The notes beneath the pieces were generated by a model. It searched no databases. It saw only the letters and a list, made by a program, of their open reading frames with translations, and was not told where the DNA came from. Source: Nectonema munidae (Eukaryota; Nematomorpha; Nectonematoida; Nectonematidae). Taken from it: DNA of 64,000 nucleotides. This document shows, piece by piece, positions 38,839 to 51,349 of this stretch (the stretch's first letter is position 1; each line of letters opens with the position of its first letter). The DNA is taken from NCBI GenBank assembly GCA_030549495.1, contig JAUIRK010001041.1:1674001-1738000 (forward strand), in the 5' to 3' direction. The position numbers were made by a program, and so were the translations under genes.

Positions 38839-40500
38839 CTAGAGTAACAGATCACCGAAAAAAATAGCGCAAGCTAAAACATGGTTTTGAAATATATCAA
38901 GATAGGGATAAAATGAAGATGAGGAAGAGAATTGGTTTTGCTTAAATGTATAGTTAGAAGATCCCAAGAGAATGTTGGAGTATTTAATTTGTGGAAAGAT
39001 ATAGGCATAGTATAGAATTTTCAGAACATTAGGTAAAATAAATTTATTTATTTTTTTCAGAACTGAGTTGAAAGGAAAAATCTTATGAATTATTGATTTT
39101 ATATGCTCTGTTCGGGAAAGTTTTTCTGATAATATTACATCAAGAAAATTAAATGTTGAAACCATTTTTTTTATTTCATAAAAAATGAACATGATCATTA
39201 TTTCTACATACTTCAAAATGGGTATATATGTATAAAAAATTTTTATAAGAACAAAAATTTTTATTTTGACATGGGCTGTCACATTTATATTATTTTTTGT
39301 CAGGTTTGACTGAATTTCTTAAAAAAGGAATATCACCTGTAAACACAGCGTTCTTGAAAATGGATATATGTGTGTAAAAAACTTTATATAATTATTTGTA
39401 TAAAATGTTTTTTCAAGATAAATCAATTTTTTGACAGGTTTAATTGACTTTCATAAAAAATGAATATGACCACTGAATTCAACATGGTTGAAAATGGGTA
39501 TATATGTGTAAAAAAATTTATATAATTATTTAGATAAATAGTTTCTTTTTGAGATGAACTGTCAAATATAAATAAATTTTTTGACAGATTTGATTTAAAA
39601 AAAATGGACATCACCACTGAATTCAGCATAGTTGAAATATATATGTTACATTAAAAATATTTTTTAAAACATATTAACATCTGAGAAGAATAAGGGGTGT
39701 GGGGCACCTTACGCCCCCAGCACTTAACCGGTCAAATTTAGCCCAGTAAGAGAATCATTAAAGAGCATAAAAGGAAGATAATTTATAAGAGTAAAAATTT
39801 AGAGGACCAAGAACGAATTGATCCTTGCGAAATTCGCTCAGAGGAAGAGTGAACGGAAAATTATAAAGTTATTAAAAATGGAATCAAAAGTTTTAGAGTA
39901 GTCAAGAAACACAGCAAAAGGTGAGTCTTGTTTATAGAAAGATTTGCTAAAGTCAAAACAAAAATGAAGTAATGCTTTCCCTGTAGAAGATCCAGAGAGA
40001 AAAACAAACCGTTGAGGGCAAATTAAATTATACATTTTAGCGAAATAGATTATTTAGATGAAAACGATTTTTTCAAAATTTTTAAAAAATTAAAAAGTAT
40101 ATATAAATCGGTCTAAAGTTTGACACAGAAAGGTTTTTATCATTTTTGTGTAATGGTATTATTTTGGCCATTTATAGGCAATTAGGAAAGATGCCGGAAA
40201 AAAAGAGAGATTATACAAGTATAGGAGAACATGTTATATAAAGAGTAGAGAAGCAAGTGTCACTTTCAAATTAATCCTATCAAATCCGCTTGATTTAACA
40301 TCCTTAAGTGAGAAGTTTGCTAAACGTGTGTCATCAATGTTGCAGCAATCAATAAAATTGTATCAAGTATTGAGAGGTATGATCTTTAAAATGAAATCAA
40401 GACGATAAGGCATTACATCTCCTTTGATTTGTGATATATGTGAAACGAATTCAGAAGGTTGAAAAGAATTAGAAGCTTCAAACTTTCCAAAATTTCACGA
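38839..40500 (-). pseudogene. LINE reverse-transcriptase fragment, interrupted
   Basis: On the - strand, a patch at 39838-40035 reads FRVFLSGSS-like then FAVFLDYSKTFDSI, the RT motif A region of non-LTR elements. A patch at 38845-39180 reads FLDVILSEKLSRTEHI and VLKILYYAYIFPQIKYSNIL, the thumb region. A KSSGFDRI patch near 40285 fits the finger region. Between the catalytic and thumb patches lie degenerate tandem repeats of about 138 bp. The element is decayed, and it is opposite in direction to the LINE at 36.4 kb. Confidence 0.65.
39165..39650. repeat. Degenerate tandem repeat (about 138 bp, four copies)
   Basis: Blocks like CATAAAAAATGAATATGACC, ATGGGTATATATGTGTAAAA and TTTTTTGACAGGTTTGA recur at about 138-bp steps (near 39174, 39312, 39450 and 39590). 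They lie within the LINE fragment. No coding function is apparent. Confidence 0.6.
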
Positions 40501-42418
40501 ATTAGTTTCTATAATTTTTTTCCTACAAATTAAATTATATTCTCACAAGAAAAAACTTTCTTAATTTTTTTATAGAGGAATTCCTTAATTTTTTATACTT
40601 TATAAGAATGGGAGAAAGCTAAAAGTTTTCAAAGATTTCCTAGAACGATGTTTGAAAGAAAAAGAGGCATTGAAAACTTTCAAATAAAGATCCATAAAAT
40701 ACGAAAAGTCATGATAAATATTTTTATATGTTTATATATATCAATGATTAAGTATGTGAAAAAAATCACGGATGTATAAGATGTTATTGTAATCGTCAGA
40801 AAAATGAATAAGTGCATACTCATAGACTTTTGACATAATTAAAGAATATATCATCGATAAGTGTAAGGTAAGAGAATGTCAGTGATTGTTGGAAAGACCT
40901 TTATTAAAGACTGCACATTAAAAGTTAAATGAAAATCGATTGGTGTTTGAATATAATAGGTCAATATTAAAATTTCCACAAATAAAAGAATCAATATAGA
41001 TGATCCAAGTGTAATTTATTGTCGAAAAAAAAATTGATTAAATTTTTTTTAATTTTACTTAAAATCTATAAATTTCTAATTTTTTGTAAATTTTTAGTTA
41101 AATGCTAGCTAGTTAGTTCAAAAATAATGTTTTAAAGTTAAATTTTAATTAAATTGAAAAAATATGAATTTAAAATAAAAATAAAAAGAGGCTTATTTAA
41201 CGCAGACGGTTTTCATTTCTTGAGAAAGTGGTCCTCAAAACGGATTTAGAAAGGAGACGATCACCGATGATTTTTGCTTCAACTCATCATGTTCATCTTT
41301 TTAATCATTTATCAATATCACAAGAAACTCTCATCATCATCAGTATCACGTCATCACCACACACATCATAACTTGTTACTTATCATCATCATCATGACAA
41401 GAACTTTATGTGATTCCATGTTTTCAAAGTTCAGTATTTATAAGTCGAAGTTTCAATATGCCTTGTTGAGTAATTATGCCGCAGTCCAATGCTTTCCAAT
41501 AGTTTTGAAAGGAAGATTGTCTTACCTAGAGTTTAGTGGAACAAAGGAAGTGTTGTCGTGGAAAAAGTGCTATCCACCACATACACTCCCTCTTCTTGTT
41601 CATGGTTGTTCAACCAGCGACAACCATAAGAACAGGACATATATTGGATGCTACGTCATTTTTCATTCACTATTCATTTTTTCCTTTCCTCTGTAGAACC
41701 TTTTTACGGTATCACATTTGCATGCCTCTTTTTTACACTTTATCATATTTGTACAAATATCTTATACACATACCAACATAGCTATAAATATATAAATGTC
41801 AATGCGTGTTCAAAAATTCCAAGTTTTCAGTTAATCAGTCAATTAGTTGATTGGTTAGTGAGTTATTTAACTATCATCTGCTATATATCTTTTACAGATC
41901 ACAAACACTTTTAAAAATGCTTTCTCCTATATCAGTTTTACACTGTTTTCATTCACAAGACATCCTATTATAAGTTTATCTACATTTTACGCCACTAACT
42001 ATTTTACTGGCACTAACATATAAACTGTTTGCCAACTTTTTCCTACCTTAAACGCATACTTCAGGAAGAGAAAAGTCAAATGGAAGGAAGAATATATCAT
42101 CTTCAATTTAAAAAGTTTTTTCGAAATATCCATCCCTTGTGTATCAATTTTTTATTAAATATTCATATTTTACCTGTTAATCATTAATTAACGTAATTAA
42201 AATATTTATTAGCTTTTTAAGTTTTAAATTAATTTCATAAATATAGTTAACGAAATGATATAATTAACCTTTGTTTTGTTTGCATTAAATCTACTAAAAG
42301 TTAAAGACAAAAATAAATATTTATATTTTTATACCTTTTTTATGTGCAAGGTTTTAATTGTTATTTTTGTAGTGTAAGTTTTTGTAAGTAAATTTGGTGA
42401 AGACTTGCCTCCAAACTC
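40500..42418. other. Intergenic stretch with an ATC microsatellite
   Basis: A run rich in TCATCA lies at about 41320-41400. An open frame of about 140 codons crosses it (41274-41696), but it is low-complexity at its start and matches nothing I know. I do not call a gene. Confidence 0.4.
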
Positions 42419-42891
42419 ACTCTAAGCAGTGTTTCCCAACTCGTTTCTGGTCGTGGACCATTTTCCTAAAAGCAAAAATGGTATGGACCAGCCATTATTT
42501 TTGTGGGAAAAATTATTATGATCCATGCTAAAAATTCATTAAAAATTTATCATAAAATCAAAAAAAAATTAGATAAAAGTAAGAAATCAATAAAATTTCA
42601 TTTTGCGCTTTTGCTGTAACCAGGCTTCTGAACGCTTTTTTCTTTGAACAAGCTGTCTATGCCTGGATGAGTTATAGATAAAGCCTTACTCTTTTCGCCC
42701 GAAAATAAGTAAATAATCTGAGTTATTATACAAAATAAATAAACAAAAAATAGCCAATCATAGTTGCAATTATAAAAGCGAAATTTCACTATACTTTTCG
42801 CTTTTAGAAAATTTTTCGTGGACCAGCAAAGAGTTGTCTTATGGACCAGCAGTGGTCCATGGACCAGCAGTTGGGAAACATTGCTCTAAAG
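42419..42891. mobile_element. 457-bp hAT MITE
   Basis: CAGTGTTTCCCAACT (42427) pairs with AGTTGGGAAACATTG (to 42883). Subterminal GTGGACCA motifs recur in both halves. The flanks ACTCTAAG and CTCTAAAG are consistent with a slightly altered 8-bp duplication. CAGTGTTTCCCAAC ends are characteristic of hAT elements. No transposase is seen. Confidence 0.75.
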
Positions 42892-45030
42892 TCTTTCTAG
42901 CAGATACTGTTTTTAAGTAAGAGAGTTTTGTGGGATTTGTCCATCAAATTGAACACAGAAATTTATTCCGGTGCGGCAGTTGAACGCATATTTTCTATAT
43001 GGTGAAAGATCCTGAGAGGTGAAAGAAATTCGCATGCCAACTTGGAAATGTTATATTAAAGGAAATAATTATTTCATAATAGAAATGATTGATAAAAAAA
43101 AAGAAAAAAATAGTCAAAATGTTCTTTCACATAACTTTATAATTATTTATTATCATTTATAATTATTAACTATAATTATATTCTAGGCGCATAATTAATA
43201 ATAAACGTTATAATATTAAAAACTTTTTTTCAAAACTAAAACCTATGAAAATCAAAGAATTCAAAATTGTTAAAAAAAATGAAAATAAAAAATAAAAAAA
43301 AATATTTCAATTTTTTAATTTTTTTTTTTAATTGTTCTTCTTCATTTTTTTAATTTTTAAGTCAGCATTCCAGTAAGCATTGTTGTAAACACTTAATTAA
43401 AGGAATTTTTTAATTTAATAGTTTTCATTGCTTAGATGAGATCAGCGGCTTAACGACGATAGCCTTCGTTATACTTCAAAAAAGAGCGAACTTCGAAATC
43501 AATACTTCTATTTAAGATTGTTCACCCGTGCTTATGGTTTCGGATCAAATAAACGGTCGACTAAATATGACACAAAAATAATCTTTTTGAGAATCAAATC
43601 ATTTGAAATAAGTCTATTTTGAAAACGTAAAAAATTTCACAAGTACCATAAAAAGTTTTAACACTATTTCTAATGATTGTAAGATGGTATACTCACGTGA
43701 GGTTCAAAATGTATTCTGCTGTTGTGCCGTAATTATTGTCTCTCTTCGTAAATGTCGCAAAAATAAAATGGGGGTGTGCGTGTGTGTGTTCTGATTTAAT
43801 TAATTTTCTTGTTAGCCAACAAATTAGAAACATGTATGTTTTGAAATTTAAAAGTTTTACATAATATCATTTTTCCGCCAAAATGTCGATGTGGGGTATG
43901 CTTAGCATAATCTATGAAAAAAACATAAAATATATATTAGTCCATAGATAAATCCAGAACTAGATGCATAGGTGTGAATCGATATCAAACTTGAATGTGT
44001 ACCAGAGAATTGCAAAATTCGGGTTGATTAGTTAAGTTATCGATAAACCTATTGGTCCGACAAGAGTTGAAAATTTAAATTATAATCGGAGTTAATTATA
44101 TCGGCTTATATAATCGATGATATTATAATCGGCTTTTAATACGTTTTTCTATTACGTTTGTTTTAGTTACAAATTTTTATAATTAAATCACATATACTGG
44201 ATTATAGGTTAACTTTATTTTAGAATGATATCTTTATTATGTAAGGCATGATGAATAGATTCCAGAGATGGATGCACATCGCTGGAAACAAAATTTGATA
44301 AATTGTGCATTTTTGGAGAAAGATAAAAGATGTAAAAAAAGCACAAATGTCAGCTTGAAATTCGTACAGTTTACAGATTTATAATAAATTCATAGCGGTC
44401 ATTGAATGAAATTTCTTCTGATAAACACGAAATCTGCAAAATTCAGGTTATTTAGTTCGGGCACTGAAAAACCTAATTAACGAGTAGGACACGTTTAGAA
44501 AATTAAAATTTTATTGGGTTTCGTTTCGGATAAGCCAAAAAATTAAATTTCCCATCGGTTTAACATGAGGGAAAATGTATACCGTTGACTACCTCAAAAC
44601 CGAAAAAACTAATTCGGACATTCGTTAATCGGGCATTTTGATTATTCCGGAAATCTTTAATTTAGTAAAATTATTGTATACTTGATTCAATTAACAACGG
44701 AGCTTCTTGAAGATTTAGAAAATAAAAGTTTAAGTATTCTGAATTAGTGATATTCGACTGTATTGTGTGAACTAAAAACTACATGTGTACGAAACTTTAT
44801 GTTACAGCTTGAAGCTTGAAAGCTGCTGTTTACAATCTGTGTAAATCAAATATTTATTCTTTTAAATATATCGTTGGCTCCCCATACTTTTAGTTTCGTA
44901 TATGCATGATTTGATAAAAATTATTAGAGACAAGGTTTATCTTTCTATTCTAAATGTAACGGGAGCACAGATTGATTTGAACATTTTTCGATTCTTTGAT
45001 TACAGAATTTTATTTTGATTATTTGACAAA
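42892..45030. other. Intergenic stretch with a pogo-type end near 44735-44762
   Basis: GAATTAGTGATATTCGACTG followed by TA looks like the right end of a pogo/Tigger-type element (inverted: CAGTCGAATATCACTAATTC). I found no convincing left end. The rest is AT-rich without gene signal. Confidence 0.35.
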
Positions 45031-48000
45031 TATATTATTTAAAATAACTTTTCTAACATCGTCTCCCAGAATGAGGTATATCAAATCTTACATCTAACAA
45101 AATATGAACAGAAAGTTGAACATTGTCTCTCTATGGTCATTTGTACATGGAATAGAAACCATCGTAGTATACAGGTTGGAGATGAATCATCGTAGTATAC
45201 AGGTTGGAGATGATATATATAATGAGGTATATCATTTCTTACATCTAACAAAATATGAACAGAAAGTTGAACATTGTCTCTCTAGTCATTTGTACATGGA
45301 ATAGAAACCATCGTAGTATACAGATTGGAGATGAATCATCGTAGTATACATGTTGGAGATAGTATTTAAAATAACTTTTCTAATTTCGTCTCCCCGAATG
45401 AGTTATATCAAATCTTACATCTAACAGAATGTGAACAGAAAGTTGAACATTGTCTCCCTAGTCATTTGTACATGGAATAGGAACCATCGTAGTATACAGG
45501 TTGGAGATGACACTCAAGTTGTCTACACGCATTCAACCGTACAGTGAGAATATATCATTACATAACAGAGAAGAGTTTCCTAAAACTCTTCATATTGAAA
45601 AAATATTTCTATATTATTAATATTTTAAAGAATCTCACATTATACAAATGATGTGTGTGTATATGTCTTTGTGTGTGTATGTGAGTTTAAGTAGGTCTGG
45701 CAAGACAAATAATATATAAAAAAAATTTGAACCAAAATATTTATGGTAAAATAAAGTTAATATTGTTATTCAGAATGATAAGAGAAATCTAAAAATGTAT
45801 AATACTTGTATTTTGTTGATATATGTGAAGTCATAATTTTGAGAACGTTTGAATTAAGAATTAAAAAACCTATTCTTATAGGATTTGGTACGCTGATTCC
45901 AAATATGTAATTTGTTTGAAATGAATCGAAAGACTTATATATTTTTTTGCGGTCAAAGTTGGAAATTTTGTCATTTTATCAAGTTCAGAGTGAAAAAAAA
46001 GTATTTTAAAAAATTCAAACTTAAAATATTAATACATTTTCGTAATCAGTCTAATATTACCTTTAAAATAAGATATTAAAATCTAAAATTTGATAAATTT
46101 AAAATTTGAAAATTTTGTAGGGTGGACCCTTTACAATTTTTTTAAAAAATTAAAAAAAAAATCACATTTTTTCAACGTATTATATTTAAATATTAGGCAT
46201 ATTTTATGAATATGCAAAAAAAATTGAAAAAATAGGTAATTATTCATTACGCAAAAATATAGTGAAAATAGAAAAATTGTCCATATTGTTCTAAGGCTTA
46301 TAAAAAAAATTTTAGAAATTTTTTCAAAAATGAAAGGACATGCAAATGCGGGTAAAAGGATGCTCTTTAAGATAGGCATGGTTTAAAATGTTTTTTAATA
46401 ATTTCTCGGAATAAAGTTTTTTTCCAATTTAAAATTTGTAAATTTTAACACAAAATTTTTTTAAAAATTGTTAAAATCAAAAATATATACCAAAATTTTT
46501 GGAAATTTTAAAATAAAATGCATTTGAATAAGTAAATGTAAAAATTAGAAAAAAGTAATCTTATTTTAATTAAAAAAAATCGCGAATGTCAACTTTTTTT
46601 GAACAAAATTTTTTTTAAAAAAAATTAAAGAAATTTTTCCAATTTTTTTCACAAAATATTTTATTTATAAGTCTACTTTGGAAAAAATTTTGAAAAATTA
46701 TTTTAACTTCTCGTGGAAAAAAAATTTTGGTTGAAATTTTTAGTTCAAGTGCGGGTCTATGAGTTTAATTTGAAGTCATTTCACCTACTACGAAACGAAA
46801 TAAGGTAGATTAACATTTTATACCCTCAAAAAATCTTACTATAGAATAGAAACCATCGTAGTATACAGATTAGAGATGACAATTATGTTGTATACCCGTG
46901 TTCAACCGTACAGGTTATTGGAATTTTTCATTACATAATAAAGAAGAGTTTCCTAAAACTTCATACAGAAAAATATTTCATCAATATTTCTGTGGGAGCG
47001 CGTGTGAGAACCGAAAATTAAAATTATATTATAAAAATCTACAAATAAATTTAGGTTTTTGTAGGAAGAGTGGTTTATAATGAAAAAATGTATATAAATT
47101 TATGAAGTTAATTATTGAGAAAAATTTAGTACAACATATCTTTTGATCTTTTTTCTTCTGATTTTTGGAGAATAATTCAAAAGTTATAAGTAATATAAAA
47201 AGAAGGGTAATTTATAAAAAAGCGAAAACTAAAATTATTTTATAAAAATCTACAAATAAATCTAGGTTCTGATAGTAGAGTGGTTTTATAATTGTGTTGG
47301 AAATTGTTACAGATTAAAGGTTAAAATTTCTCAAAATGTAACAAGCGTTAAAGTTAAAAATGAGCAAATATAAAAAAAAATATGCACCTCTCATCTGCTA
47401 ATTACGAAGAAAACTGAAAAATATAAAATTATAAAAAAAAATCCAATTTTATTTGTAATTACAATGGTAATGAAAAGCCCAAGCAATATGCATCAATTTG
47501 ATAGGATGCATGGTCTAATATAATTCAGAAGTTATAAGCAATATAAAAACTCTTTTAAGCATATTGAAAACGTGCATTACACAGGTTTACCAATTCGATA
47601 ACTATAACTCACGAAAAGATGTGATAAAATGCATGCACTGAATTGCGATATCTACTTGCGTTAACATTAAACAGTCCTACGCCTTTCAAAAAAATAAATA
47701 AATAGGCTGCTTTATGATCACATATATATGTCGAACTATAATAAGGAACTATTATATGTTATTTGAAAATGGCCTGTGGTGCAACTTTTAAATATTAATT
47801 ATGTTGTGAGATAGATTGATTGCATTGGTGTGTGATTTCTTTATCGCACATTGTCGGTATAAATATAACAAACAATCTTCGTTAAAAAACGGTAAAATGC
47901 TATTTTGCAGCTACTTATAATATAAGCAATGTATTCTGAAAGCCCATAAAAAGTGTTTTAATTTGGTATATCGCATGATACATTTGGTTGAGAAATGCGA

Positions 48001-49310
48001 AAGTTATAAACACTAAATAAACTAAGCTCGATAAAATAAAACAGACACGTGCTGCTCAAAGATGTAGTGAAGCGTATGCGAGATAGAAATCACTGTGTTC
48101 CCAAACGCGTAATGCGACACCATATGTTAATCCATCTTCGCATAGTTATGCTCTAGAATCAATAACAAGCGTGATAGTAGTGGAATGTGATTTATTCTTC
48201 ACACACTGTCGGTAAAAATAATACGATATACGAATGCCCTTCGTTAAAAATCAGAAAAGGTTGTATCTAAACTAAATAAAAATTGTTTCGAAATAAAAGT
48301 GGACTACGATTAATCAACACAACTTTTAGATTCGTCGATGAACATTTTTCACTTCAAAAAGTAATTTAAAATGTATTAGAAAAACCTTATACTGACATAT
48401 ACTACTGACCCCTAAAAAGTAAAAAATATATATATTAATTTTCGACAATGTTCTTTAATGATATTTTAAAATAGAAAAAACTATATTTTACCTTTGTTAA
48501 TATGTAATTTTGAAAAAAAGTATATAAACTCTTCACGTTGATTATATTGGTATTTTTTCAAACTAGATAAAAGTTGACTGACCTCACATAAAAGCAGATT
48601 TTGCAAAAGGGAAAACATTTTTTAAACCTAGCCTATGTTAAGCATAAAGAGTATAGCTTACCAATGATACCATTTTCATTCAAAATTTTTGTTTAAATCT
48701 TCACATTATGCTTTTAACAAAAAGTAGACACTTTTTTTTACTAAAATGTAGACCAAATTTTTCGAAGTGAAATCCAGTTATCAAAAAAATTAAAAAGCTT
48801 TTGCAAAAATACATTATTCTAGCGTATAATACAGCAAACGATAAGCTAAATAATATTGAAAAACAGTTTAATTTTTTCTTCAAAACAAACAAGTAAAAAT
48901 TTCCAAAAAAAACGTCATATTAGTAGTAGTAGTTAGTAGTAATATTATTACGCAAACGTTTCAACCAATCATGAAATAAAACCGCAATTTTAAAGTTAAG
49001 TGGTTTGAACTTTTGTGTAAAATTTTTTAAATGCCACTTTTAATATGTATGTAAAATATTTTTTGAAAATTTTTATTTTAAATATGTTTTTTTAGCGTTT
49101 TACGATTTTTATATTTAAATATCTCCACCCTGTATACTACGATGATTCATCTGAAACTGTATGTATACTACGATAATTTCTATTGCGTGTACAAATGACT
49201 AGGGAGACAATGTTCAACTTTCTGTTCATATTTTGCTAGATGTAAGATTTGATATACCTACCCAATTGGCACGTTGTCTCTCCGGAGGTCTTGCCAGACC
49301 TCTGATATTT
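45030..49310. mobile_element. 4.3-kb repeat structure with long inverted ends and CGTAGTATAC motifs
   Basis: The left end (45030-45520) holds three tandem units of about 130-170 bp. Each contains ATCTTACATCTAACA, GAACAGAAAGTTGAACATTG, CATTTGTACATGGAATAG and one or two CATCGTAGTATAC motifs. The right end (49127-49310) carries one unit inverted, and a partial unit lies at 46840-46970. The interior has further diverged internal duplications (47017-47080 with 47229-47300, and 47820-47920 with 48170-48260). GGTCTGGCAAGAC occurs near 45694 and inverted near 49291. No transposase is recognisable, and no target duplication is found. It is an unnamed non-autonomous element or nested set. Confidence 0.6.
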
Positions 49311-50571
49311 CATAATATGATGATTTTATTGAGTTTGAATTTATATTGATATAGAATAATTTTACAAAACAAATTTATGCTATAATAAAATTTCCTAAAC
49401 TAGGAGTAACTAGTAAAACTAGGTGTTGCAAAAAAAGTTCTGTTTTGCTAATGTTTTAAGTTTACCCCATTTGATAAAAAGTGTTGTAAAAATATGATAG
49501 AAGAAAATTCTTATGTTTTGTGAAATGTAGAGTATATAAATTTGTTTTGCACTTTCTTGCTCAAAAAGAAAAAAGTCAATTTTAAAAGAAGGAAAAAAAA
49601 TTAAGGATTTTTTAAGAGGGAATTTATTTGAAATGAAATTCTTAACTATAATTTTGACAAAACTGTTTTTTTTATTTCAACTTTGGATTTGTTATTTTCA
49701 CATTTATGTTCGTATTCTTTATTTTTATTCTTCTCCTTTGGGATTTGATTGAATGATTGGGCTAACGCTATTATAGCTCAAAAAGTTCAAAAACAAAAAT
49801 TTTAAAAATATTATATAAATTTCAATATTTTAAAATTAATAACAAAAAAAATAAGTGGAAAAAGGAACCTCAATTTAAAATAATAAAAAAAACTTCCTCA
49901 TGAAAAACAGGTTAAAATTACGTCAACTAAAATTTGAGAAGAGGGGCATCAATGTAAAATAGGGTTGAGTGATAAAGCACAAACTTTAGGCTAAAAAAGA
50001 CGAACTTAACGTTAAAAAAGACGATCATAAGTAAAAATGGAACATATGATTTACTTCAAAAGTCACAAGCAACGGCAATAGAAGTTAAAGCATAACTTTT
50101 CGTGATTAAAAAGTCTTTGTCTCAAAATGGAACTTTTTCAAAAGAGATAATACTTTTAAAATATTTGATAATAATCTCTTGCAATAAATAATAATAATAA
50201 TAATAATTGGGAAAAGTGATTATTGAAATATAATTTTTATATTTTTTAGTTCTAGGAATGTTTACTCTTTATGTCATTAGGTCAATTTTTGAAGAATTTA
50301 TATACCAATTTTCGTTTTCTCTAGTTAAAGTAGACGAACATTTACTTTTAAGAGAAGGATCACTAATAAATTCAAGCGCAAGTGAAAATTTTATCGCTTG
50401 GCAAATGTCCGTTTTTAGAATTTCATAAACATGTGACTTATTTTCCCAAAATTAATTTTCTTAATTTATTAGAATTTTATCTTACTCTCCAAAAGTAAAG
50501 CTTCAGACTCAGACTCAGACTTTTTTGATTGTATATTCACTTTTTTTAGAAAAGAAAGTTCAACAATTATC
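49311..50571. other. AT-rich intergenic stretch upstream of the secreted-protein gene
   Basis: It holds an AATAAT microsatellite near 50185-50208 and no recognisable gene. The promoter of the gene starting at 50572 should lie at its right end, but no clear core element is visible. Confidence 0.4.
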
Positions 50572-51243
50572 ATGATTTACTTCCTTATTTTGATATCCTT
50601 TCAGTTATCGGTAAGTTTTTGAATTAAAGTATGATTTATTTTTTTCTATATAAAGTAATTGTAAAACTGATTTTATTTTAAATACAAAATGAAGTTGTGA
50701 GGATTCTTAGATTTTTTTGAATTAATTTATGGAAATCACTCGAAACTTGTAATCTGGCAATCACGTAAAAAAGAATTAAAAAAATAAATCATAATGATGA
50801 TAATATTGATAATAATGTAATAATGATGTTGTTCATGATGATGACGATGATAATAAGATGAAGATGCTTATGATGATGATGTTGTGGATGATGATGATGA
50901 TGAGATGATGTTGTGGATGATGATGATGATGATGACTGTCATGGTTAGACCAGTTCAAGATGCGGTTTGACGTCGTTTAATTTGGAATGTAAAATTCTTG
51001 TGTATGTTCTGTTTTTTGTTATAGATGGGGGTTGCATATCAAAACAGGTCATTATTGCTGGTCGATATCAGCAGTGGCTACTTTGCTTGCATTCCAGCGG
51101 AAGGCGTTCTCGAAAATGGATACTTGGCTTTCGAAATATCATACTTGTGCGACGGCACAGTTCACTGCAAAGAAGAAAAGGATGAAGATCAAGGAGGCTG
51201 TTCCAAAAGAAATCAATATAACATCATGCAAAAGTTGATTTGA
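50572..51243 (+). CDS. Small secreted LDLa-like protein (two exons, 85 aa)
   Basis: Exon 1 (50572-50610) encodes MIYFLILISFQLS, a hydrophobic signal-peptide core, and ends at GTAAGT. Exon 2 (51025-51243) follows a TTTTTTGTTATAG acceptor in phase 0 and runs to TGA. The joined protein has 85 residues, with a signal peptide to about residue 19 and then an LDL-receptor class A-like module: FxC at C35, CDG at C55, HC at C61, an acidic KDED stretch and a last C72. In a standard LDLa module the bonds are C1-C3, C2-C5 and C4-C6; here C2, C4, C5 and C6 are present and C1 and C3 are both absent. It is probably extracellular; its partner is unknown. Two AATAAA signals follow the stop. An additional upstream exon cannot be excluded. 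Confidence 0.8.
50795..50940 (+). repeat. GATGAT microsatellite in the intron
   Basis: An imperfect ATG/GAT trinucleotide array includes two copies of a GATGTTGTGGATGATGATGA block. It lies in the intron of the LDLa-like gene. Confidence 0.85.
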
Positions 51244-51328
51244 CGCGACGCCAAACATTCTTCCCTTGCTTGCATTTGCTTTGATCTATGGCACTGAAAT
51301 TTCATATCTACAATGACTCGAATCGATG

Positions 51329-51346
51329 AATAAATTTTATAATAAA
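51329..51346 (+). terminator. Polyadenylation signals of the LDLa-like gene
   Basis: AATAAA occurs at 51329-51334 and again at 51341-51346, about 90-100 bp after the stop codon. Confidence 0.6.
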
Positions 51347-51349
51347 CAC

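Noticed and set aside
41274-41696. Open frame of 140 codons
   Set aside because: It starts in an ATC microsatellite, has low-complexity His/Ile/Ser sequence, overlaps two other open frames and matches no family I know.
49285-49310. Helitron 3' end (hairpin followed by CTGA)
   Set aside because: The hairpin is directly against the CTGA instead of about 10 bp upstream, and no TC 5' end or Rep/helicase is seen.
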